Position numbers and translations under genes: made by a program. Source: Deltaproteobacteria bacterium (GTDB taxonomy: Bacteria; Desulfobacterota; Desulfobulbia; Desulfobulbales; SURF-16). From it: a DNA stretch of 11,992 bases. The stretch covers positions 1-11,992 of the forward strand of contig JAOZSN010000084.1 of NCBI GenBank assembly GCA_029939635.1, read 5' to 3'. Below are positions 7,125 to 11,992 of this stretch, piece by piece. Below the pieces are notes generated by a model. That model was not told the origin of the DNA, made no database searches, and saw only the letters and a program-made list of their open reading frames with translations. Numbering within the stretch: position 1 is the first letter of the stretch; the number at the start of each line of letters is the position of its first letter.

Positions 7125-9146
7125 TTATCCCTCATTCCCTGGAATCATATTCTGACTCAAAACAAGAGCCCTGCTGACGGCATCGGCAAGTTCAGATGGT
7201 TTGAATGGTTTGGTGAGATAGTCATCCATATCAGCATCAAGACATTTTTGGCGGAATCCTGCCATGGCATGGGCTGTGGTGGCAATAATTATTACCCGAA
7301 AAGGGCTTTTCTTTTCGGCCTCTCTGATGAGTGAGGTGGCAGAAAAACCATCTCGTACCGGCATCTCAATATCCATGAGGATCACATCAAAACGACCTGA
7401 TGTAAAGGTGTCCACCGCTTCCTGGCCATTTTTCACCGCTGTAACCTGCATCTCTAACTCTTCTAAAAGGGTGGTGACCAAGCTGCGATTAATCTCTTCA
7501 TCCTCCACCAGTAGGATGCTGTGTCCAGCCAGCACAGTATGGGATATTTTGTCTGGCTCACTGTGTTTGGCTGTAAATGATTCAATTTCTTCCTTGCTTG
7601 GCTGGCTAAAGCGGAGATCAAAGATAAAAGCGGCTCCGGCTCGTTCATCGTCAGCCAGATTTAAGGTGCCACCCATGAGGTTCACCAGCTCTCGGGATAT
7701 TGCCAGCCCCAGGCCTGTGCCGCCATGCTTGCGGGTATGGGAGGCATCAATCTGGGTAAATGGTTTGAATATTTCTCGCCGTTTATGGGGTGGGATACCA
7801 GGGCCAGAGTCCTGTACCTCAAAATGAATGGTTACCAGGCTGGTCTTGGTGCTCGCTTTATCTCCTGTAATTGTAATGATTACCCCGCCCTCGGGAGTAA
7901 ATTTAATGGCGTTGGTGGTTAGATTGATAAGGACTTGGCTTAAGCGGTGGGGGTCACCCTTGAGGTGGGCTGGCAAGGTGGGATCCAGCTTCAGGGCCAG
8001 GGAGATGCCTTTGCGTTGGGCACTCATCTCTAGGATGGCCATGGTCTTTTGCATGGATGAGGGCAGGTGAAAGGTACGGTTATCGATTTTTAGTTTATTG
8101 GCCCCCAGGCTAGAAAAATCAAGAATATCATTAATAACGGTGAGCAGCCGGTTGGCTGAGGTCATGATGGTTTGCAGAAAATTTTGTAACTGATGGGATG
8201 GGTTGGAGTTGTTAAGAAAGCCAGCCATACCCAGGATGCCATTCATGGGGGTGCGAATTTCATGGGACATGCGGGCCAGGAACTTATCCTTGGCCATATT
8301 GGCTGCCTCTGCCTCTTCTTTGGCCTGTTGCAATTTGGCAATGGTGGCGGCCAAGGAATTTGTCCGCTCGTTAACCTGCAGCTCAAGGGTGTGGTTGGCT
8401 TGATCTAAGGCGGCATTTTTTTGATCCAGAGCCTCTCGAAGTTGGTTGGAGAGGGAGTAGGACATGACCATGAAGACAATGACAAAGCCAAACTCGGTGA
8501 GGAATATTGAGTTAATGAGTCCGGTTTCCAAGAGGATATCATGGATACCAGTGGCCGTGAAGAGTAGGCCACAGGCCAAGAGTGCTATGTGTTCACGTCG
8601 TTTTTCGGTCTTGTACTGCTGACTGAGTAAGGTTGGGATGGGCAGGGCAAAGATGAGGGCCACCAGCAGGCCAAAACAGAGGCCAAAGATGCCAGTCTGT
8701 CCATGGATAATAGTGATTTGTTCTCCCCAGGGCAGGGTCTGGACATTGACACCGTGCAGGGTGGAGACGAGCAGGGGGAGGGGACGGCTGAAGTTGATGA
8801 TGATCAGGACAATGCAACTGCTGCCAATCATGGTGAGCACCCGGGGGCGGTGCACATTAGTAAAAAGCATGATGAACCAGGAGTATAATCCTAGCAGGAG
8901 GGTGACGACAAATATCTTCAACTTGACCCAGAAGATGAGCTCAAGGCTACTTGTTGACTGATACGACTGGGCTGTGAGAATAATGCAGAGGGTGGCCAGG
9001 GTGGCTAGCACACCAAAAAGAAGATGCAGGGTCTGCTGGGTCTGGCGATGCCAGACAAAAATGGCATTTAAGCTGGCAAAGAGGCAAATTCCACTGATGG
9101 TGTATAGCAGTGGCAGGATTATGTTCACAGGCATAGGTTCAATCAT
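7125..9146 (-). CDS. Hybrid sensor histidine kinase, seven-helix membrane N-terminus, HisKA-HATPase-REC (upstream copy)
   Basis: 673 residues with the same architecture as the gene right after it. Seven helices (about 10-32, 41-62, 70-96, 104-120, 152-173, 186-204, 213-234), a coiled-coil linker (about 236-285), HisKA with H295 in MSHEIRTPMNG, an HATPase_c with a standard N box (INLTTNAIKFT; N412), DSGPGIP (446-452) and GTGLGLAI (476-483), then a receiver with D549, phospho-acceptor D592 (LMDIEMP), T624 and K646. The two membrane domains share landmarks such as FWVK after helix 2, MLFTN and RPR after helix 3, and TLPWGE then IHG before helix 5, so they arose by duplication. All catalytic residues are present. 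The start at 9146 has only GGA eight bases upstream. It is probably the first gene of the kinase-kinase-mnmG unit. No clear promoter was found before it. Confidence 0.93.
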   Translation of the reverse strand: MIEPMPVNIILPLLYTISGICLFASLNAIFVWHRQTQQTLHLLFGVLATLATLCIILTAQSYQSTSSLELIFWVKLKIFVVTLLLGLYSWFIMLFTNVHRPRVLTMIGSSCIVLIIINFSRPLPLLVSTLHGVNVQTLPWGEQITIIHGQTGIFGLCFGLLVALIFALPIPTLLSQQYKTEKRREHIALLACGLLFTATGIHDILLETGLINSIFLTEFGFVIVFMVMSYSLSNQLREALDQKNAALDQANHTLELQVNERTNSLAATIAKLQQAKEEAEAANMAKDKFLARMSHEIRTPMNGILGMAGFLNNSNPSHQLQNFLQTIMTSANRLLTVINDILDFSSLGANKLKIDNRTFHLPSSMQKTMAILEMSAQRKGISLALKLDPTLPAHLKGDPHRLSQVLINLTTNAIKFTPEGGVIITITGDKASTKTSLVTIHFEVQDSGPGIPPHKRREIFKPFTQIDASHTRKHGGTGLGLAISRELVNLMGGTLNLADDERAGAAFIFDLRFSQPSKEEIESFTAKHSEPDKISHTVLAGHSILLVEDEEINRSLVTTLLEELEMQVTAVKNGQEAVDTFTSGRFDVILMDIEMPVRDGFSATSLIREAEKKSPFRVIIIATTAHAMAGFRQKCLDADMDDYLTKPFKPSELADAVSRALVLSQNMIPGNEG

Positions 9147-9227
9147 TTCTTTTTCCAGCCCGGCAGATAGTCGCTCCTGTGCTGTGTGCCATTAATGCCC
9201 CTTAGCTTTGTCACTGTTCCCTCTATT

Positions 9228-9514
9228 CTATTGCAGCAATGTACTGATTTTAACCTGATCTCGTTGATTTTTGGAGAGATACTGTGCAGCATACTGCTCA
9301 TGCACCCTACTTTCCAGAAAAAGATTAAAAAGCTCTGAATCAATGTGCTAATCCTTGGCCATGTAGCTCATGATCTGTAGGGCCTGGCTCAGGTTTTTTG
9401 TTTCCCAGGATATACCAATGTTTTTTGATAATTATACCGGCTCATGGTGATAGCGAAGAGCAGAGTGACCGAGACAAAGAGGACACCGATGGTGATGTAG
9501 AAAGGATAGCGCAT
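9228..9514 (-). pseudogene. Decayed membrane-anchored HD-GYP-type gene (N- and C-terminal ends only)
   Basis: Two coding-like pieces lie in different minus-strand frames. From the ATG at 9514, 41 codons to TGA at 9391-9389 begin MRYPFYITIGVLFVSVTLLF, a signal-anchor helix, followed by SRYNYQK. At the A6 run (9421-9426) the other frame takes over: ISWETKNLSQALQIMSYMAKD, a TAG at 9350-9348, then HIDSELFNLFLESRVHEQYA and AQYLSKNQRDQVKI up to TAG at 9230-9228. One more A in the run would join the frames. The second piece looks to me like the end of an HD-GYP c-di-GMP phosphodiesterase (the typical form has LSxALxIM, then KDGHIDPELF, then a YA-rich end). The HD and GYP core is missing, so an internal deletion plus a frameshift and a stop are needed. 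A Shine-Dalgarno-like AAGGAAG is 13 bases before the ATG. The family call is from memory. Confidence 0.6.
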
Positions 9515-9647
9515 GAAAAAGCGACAACTTCCTTGACATTCGCCGCAGTCAAATGGGGATGAAAAAACAGTATACTCTATGGTATGGTACGCGAGACGTA
9601 TTTCTATTTAAAGGATTTCTTTACCTTTTGTTAGTCAGGAGTAGATT
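9515..9647. promoter_or_regulatory. Gap between decayed gene and ferredoxin gene
   Basis: This stretch should hold the plus-strand promoter of the ferredoxin gene. TATACT (9571-9576) is a good -10 match and lies in the self-complementary octamer AGTATACT (9569-9576), but no good -35 is at the right distance; the perfect TTGACA at 9533-9538 is too far upstream. The AGGAG at the right end is the ribosome binding site of the next gene. Confidence 0.3.
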
Positions 9648-10457
9648 ATGTGTGAGTTTTGTACTAAGCATGGTGATGGGCAGGTGTGGTTCAAAAATGC
9701 CAAAAATTATGGCAATGATCTCATGGCAGATCTGCGCCGACGTGACTATATCAATGGTTTTTTTAACTCCACCATCGAGTCCGGTATTGTTTCTCTAGGA
9801 AGGCTGGAGACAATCTATCATAAGAAAAAAGCTCTGCCCAAGCGCCTGGTGGAAAAGATGGAGGCCCTGGCCAAGGAGGAGCATTTTGGTCAGGTGGTAA
9901 CCATTGAGGATATTCGGGAGATTATTGGCAAGGCTGCCACTATTGTGCGTTTGCCCTGTGCCTGTCGCTGGGCTGCCCAGAAAAAAGAGAATCGCTGTTG
10001 TTATAGCGTGAGCTATACCCCAGAGGTCTGGTTCGAGGGCCTGGACATGTCCTATTTTGGTCTGGCTCAAGATGAAGGCTTAGAACGGGTTAGCCCAGAT
10101 GAGGCCATCGCCCAGATGGAGAATGTGGAAAAGGATGGTGCTGTCCACACTATATGGACCATGATGACACCTTTTATCGGCGCTATCTGCAATTGCCAGC
10201 CTGGTGATTGCCTGGGTCTGCGCACCCTGGCCATTGATGTGCAATCTATGTTTCGTGGTGAGCAGATGGCTCGCGTGGATGAGAACCTCTGCACAGGCTG
10301 TGGGAGCTGCGCTGATGCCTGTCAGTTTCAGGCCATTAGTAGTCGTTCCGTGAGGGGGGAGGATAAAGCCTTGGTCAATGGAGAGCAGTGTTATGGTTGT
10401 GGTTTATGCCGTAATGTCTGCCCGGAGGATGCGCTGACAATGGTGACAAGAAGCTGA
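9648..10457 (+). CDS. Cysteine-rich 4Fe-4S dicluster ferredoxin-domain protein
   Basis: 269 residues, with AGGAG six bases before the ATG. The C-terminal 60 residues form a bacterial-type 2[4Fe-4S] ferredoxin: CTGCGSCADAC (C215, C218, C221, C225) and CYGCGLCRNVCPE (C248, C251, C254, C258). In the second motif the last Cys is followed by Pro as usual; in the first it is followed by Gln. The first 200 residues are not a ferredoxin fold I can name, but carry nine more cysteines: C2-x2-C5 at the very N-terminus, C104-x-C106, the pair C117-C118, and C181-x-C183-x4-C188 (ICNCQPGDC). These could bind another metal or cluster. There is no signal peptide or membrane helix, so it is probably a cytosolic electron carrier or redox sensor. 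The partner is unknown. It is convergent with a hemerythrin gene and has no same-strand partner nearby. Confidence 0.85.
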   Translation: MCEFCTKHGDGQVWFKNAKNYGNDLMADLRRRDYINGFFNSTIESGIVSLGRLETIYHKKKALPKRLVEKMEALAKEEHFGQVVTIEDIREIIGKAATIVRLPCACRWAAQKKENRCCYSVSYTPEVWFEGLDMSYFGLAQDEGLERVSPDEAIAQMENVEKDGAVHTIWTMMTPFIGAICNCQPGDCLGLRTLAIDVQSMFRGEQMARVDENLCTGCGSCADACQFQAISSRSVRGEDKALVNGEQCYGCGLCRNVCPEDALTMVTRS

Positions 10458-10484
10458 TCTGGCTTGCTTTCAGCCAGGTTTGTA
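10457..10484. terminator. Hairpin at the convergent ends of ferredoxin and hemerythrin genes
   Basis: A perfect 6-bp stem CTGGCT (10459-10464) / AGCCAG (10472-10477) with a seven-base loop, extendable to 8 bp through an A-T and a G-T pair. On the plus strand it is followed by a T-rich GTTTGT. It covers the hemerythrin stop codon. It fits a terminator for the ferredoxin gene. The minus-strand flank lacks a T run, so it may serve one direction only. Confidence 0.5.
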
Positions 10485-10874
10485 ACCTTGGCGTTCAATG
10501 GCCTTGCCAATCTTTTTGTCTTCGTGCACGATGTGGTTGGTGAGCCATTCTGTGAGGAAGTCAATGAGTTCATAGGCGTCAATTTGTTTACCTTTCTTAA
10601 GGTTCAGGAGAATTTCAACCACCTGATTAACAAGCTTTTTGTGGAGTTTACGGTGGTGATCAATCTCCTCATAGCCGATATCCTCCATGAGTGCCTCTTC
10701 CTCGGCAAAGTGGTGCTTGGTGTAGTCAACGAGGAACTTTAATGTCTCTCCTGTCTCAGGGGTAAAGCGGCCCTGGGTGAGTGATTTTTGTAATTTTTTG
10801 ATTGTCTTGGCCAGCTGACGATGCTGCTTGTCCACCTGTTCAACACCGATGTTATAGTTGTCGTACCAGATCAT
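10470..10874 (-). CDS. Bacteriohemerythrin (single-domain, non-haem diiron O2-binding protein)
   Basis: A 134-residue four-helix protein with the full set of hemerythrin diiron ligands: H18 (DKQH), H55 and E59 (HFAEE), H74 and H78 (HRKLH), and H114 with D119 (HIVHED). The opening MIWYDNYNIGVEQVDKQHRQ and the total length match single-domain bacteriohemerythrins, which bind O2 reversibly in the cytoplasm for storage, delivery, scavenging or sensing. In an anaerobe, O2 protection or sensing is the likely use, which is inference. The ATG has AGAGG about 11 bases upstream, a slightly long spacing. The gene ends 12 bases from the ferredoxin stop on the opposite strand and is divergent from the receiver-GGDEF gene, with which it shares a 146-base gap. 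Confidence 0.93.
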   Translation of the reverse strand: MIWYDNYNIGVEQVDKQHRQLAKTIKKLQKSLTQGRFTPETGETLKFLVDYTKHHFAEEEALMEDIGYEEIDHHRKLHKKLVNQVVEILLNLKKGKQIDAYELIDFLTEWLTNHIVHEDKKIGKAIERQGYKPG

Positions 10875-11020
10875 TATTTTTGAACCCTCTGTCAGTTTTT
10901 CATGGTTTCAGTACCATTTTGCCATATTTTTGGTGTAGAATACAGTTTTAGTCGGCCCAACGTATGATAAGGGCTATCTTGCATGAAAAAAGGTGGTGCC
11001 GTTAATGTGGGAAGCCATGA
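10875..11020. promoter_or_regulatory. Divergent intergenic region between hemerythrin and receiver-GGDEF genes
   Basis: This gap must carry signals for both genes. A plus-strand -10 candidate TATGAT (10963-10968) has no good -35 at 16-18 bases. A small inverted repeat ATGGT-TTCAGT-ACCAT (10902-10917) lies in the hemerythrin leader and might be an operator or a chance hairpin. The ribosome binding sites sit at both ends. Confidence 0.3.
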
Positions 11021-11992
11021 ATGGGGGAGCAGATGCTGAAAATTTTACTGGTTGAGGATTCCTCCTTTTTTGGCGAGATGGTTCTACGTACGCTGCAGGA
11101 GGAGTATGGGTTTAGTGTGGTCTGGGCCAAGAGTTTGGCTGAGACTACTGAACTTCTCGATCAGTCCCATGGCTTTTCTGCCGCTATTTTGGATTATAAC
11201 CTGCCAGATGCACCAAACGGTGAGGTGATTCCCCTGGTGGTTAAAAAGGGTGTGCCGGCCATTGTCTTTACTGCCAGTGTCAATGAAGAGGTGCGCAAGG
11301 CAGTATGGGCCAATAAGGTGGTGGATTATGTCCTCAAGGAGAATGCTGGCTCTTTGGGCTATATTGCAGAGTTGGTTAGACGACTAGAGCGGAACACTGA
11401 GACCCATGTCCTGGTGGTGGATGATTCTGCAGTCTTCCGGCAGATTATAGCTGGCCTTCTCAAGGTGCATGGCTATCAGATACACATGGCTGCCAACGGC
11501 CAGGAGGCCTTGGATGAATTTAAGTCTCATCCAACTATTAAATTAGTTGTAGTGGATTATAATATGCCGGAGATGAACGGAGTGGAATTGACCGCCATTC
11601 TGCGTCGTCAGTTTGGCACAGAGGATCTTGCTATTATCGGTATGTCTGGCCAAGGTAAAGGGGTGATGGCCGCCACTTTTATGAAGAGTGGTGCCAATGA
11701 TTTTATTATAAAGCAGAGTTTTCTTACCGAAGAATTTTACTGCCGTGTTAACCAGAATATTGATTATATTGATCATCTCAAGCAGATCAGGGAAGCCGCC
11801 ATCCGCGACTTTCTCACCGGATTGTATAATCGCCGCTATTTTTTTGATGTTGGTGCTAAGCTCTTTGCCAGCGCTGAACGTGACATTGTCAACCTCTCCT
11901 GCGCTATGATTGATATAGACTTTTTCAAGAAGGTGAATGATAAGCACGGCCACGAGGCTGGTGATCTGGTCTTGGTGGCCGTGGCAGATCTT
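11021..11992 (+). CDS. Response regulator with two receiver domains and a GGDEF domain (partial, runs off window)
   Basis: 324 residues are visible and the frame is open at the edge. Receiver 1 (about 6-125) has acidic E12-D13, phospho-acceptor D58 (ILDYNLP), T84 and K106. Receiver 2 (about 129-250) has D134-D135, phospho-acceptor D179 (VVDYNMP), S209 and K231. Both therefore look able to be phosphorylated. A GGDEF domain begins at DFLTGLYNRRYFF (263-275) and contains DIDFFKKVNDKHGHEAGD (298-315); the GGDEF active-site motif itself lies beyond the edge. The layout is that of PleD-like diguanylate cyclases, which make c-di-GMP when phosphorylated. There is no membrane segment. Start: an ATG at 11021, right after an in-frame TGA, has GGAAG six bases upstream; an in-frame ATG at 11033 (MLKILLVED) has GGAG only three bases away. 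A hybrid-kinase phosphorelay from the neighbouring cluster could feed it, but nothing in the sequence proves this. Confidence 0.9.
   Translation, partial: MGEQMLKILLVEDSSFFGEMVLRTLQEEYGFSVVWAKSLAETTELLDQSHGFSAAILDYNLPDAPNGEVIPLVVKKGVPAIVFTASVNEEVRKAVWANKVVDYVLKENAGSLGYIAELVRRLERNTETHVLVVDDSAVFRQIIAGLLKVHGYQIHMAANGQEALDEFKSHPTIKLVVVDYNMPEMNGVELTAILRRQFGTEDLAIIGMSGQGKGVMAATFMKSGANDFIIKQSFLTEEFYCRVNQNIDYIDHLKQIREAAIRDFLTGLYNRRYFFDVGAKLFASAERDIVNLSCAMIDIDFFKKVNDKHGHEAGDLVLVAVADL

Noticed and set aside
9160..9200. Possible sigma-54 site (TGGCAC on the minus strand) before the upstream kinase
   Set aside because: The second half (GC of TTGC at the fixed 10-base spacing from GG) is missing.
9143..9343. 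66-residue minus-strand reading frame starting with TTG and overlapping the upstream kinase start by ATGA
   Set aside because: It has no recognisable domain, a TTG start with no ribosome binding site, and lies out of frame over the HD-GYP-like remnant, whose frame gives a far more protein-like translation. The ATGA overlap looks accidental.
9533..9538. Perfect TTGACA as a -35 for the ferredoxin gene
   Set aside because: The bases 16-18 downstream are G-rich and no -10 is present there; the TATACT that is present lies 32 bases away.
9553..9798. 81-residue plus-strand frame upstream of and overlapping the ferredoxin gene
   Set aside because: It overlaps the ferredoxin coding region out of frame, has no family resemblance, and the ferredoxin ATG at 9648 has a proper AGGAG site.
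10464..10742. 92-residue plus-strand frame opposite the hemerythrin gene
   Set aside because: The minus-strand hemerythrin has every diiron ligand; the plus-strand frame is an antisense shadow.
11543..11953. 136-residue minus-strand frame
   Set aside because: Lies opposite the second receiver and GGDEF coding region, which reads without interruption on the plus strand with all key motifs. It is a shadow.
1..11992. Search for CRISPR array, insertion sequence, tRNA, riboswitch, phage or defence genes
   Set aside because: No direct repeat arrays, transposase-like proteins with terminal repeats, cloverleaf sequences or phage-type genes were seen on either strand.

Overview
The window looks like ordinary chromosome from a Gram-negative, anaerobic or microaerophilic deltaproteobacterium, most like the Desulfobulbaceae (for example a Desulfotalea-type sulfate reducer). 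This is inference from gene content: a split atp operon beginning atpZ-atpI-atpB, the C5-pathway enzyme HemL, a cysteine-rich ferredoxin, a bacteriohemerythrin and many signalling proteins. No search was run. Dense packing, Shine-Dalgarno sites and tight operons agree with a bacterial chromosome.

Layout. Positions 1-2056 (minus strand): hemL, then the start of the F0 ATP synthase operon (atpZ, atpI and the first codons of atpB at the window edge). hemL has a near-consensus promoter in the 269-base gap that separates it from a divergent HDOD signalling gene (2326-3171, plus). That gene converges on a minus-strand cluster, transcribed from right to left: two adjacent paralogous hybrid histidine kinases with seven-helix membrane domains (9146-7125 and 7122-5122), then mnmG (5113-3242). 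The gaps between these genes are 2 and 8 bases, so they probably form one transcription unit. A nested inverted repeat between the HDOD gene and mnmG can end transcription from both sides.

Positions 9147-9647 hold no intact gene. On the minus strand they contain a decayed gene of which only a signal-anchor N-terminus and what looks like the C-terminal end of an HD-GYP phosphohydrolase remain, out of frame and with a stop inside. Next come a 269-residue protein with two 4Fe-4S ferredoxin motifs (9648-10457, plus) and a convergent bacteriohemerythrin (10874-10470, minus), with a shared hairpin at their ends. The window ends inside a response regulator with two receiver domains followed by a GGDEF domain (from 11021, plus), which is a probable diguanylate cyclase.

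How they fit together: energy and cofactor genes lie at the left. The right two thirds is mostly sensory: two phosphorelay kinases, an HDOD protein, a probable c-di-GMP synthase, a dead probable c-di-GMP hydrolase, and two proteins (ferredoxin and hemerythrin) that could handle redox or oxygen cues. A working link between them is suggested only by proximity. I see no phage, insertion sequence, CRISPR array, tRNA or rRNA, and no clearly new system. The most notable items are the decayed HD-GYP gene, the tandem kinases, the cysteine-rich ferredoxin and a G9 run behind the hemL promoter.
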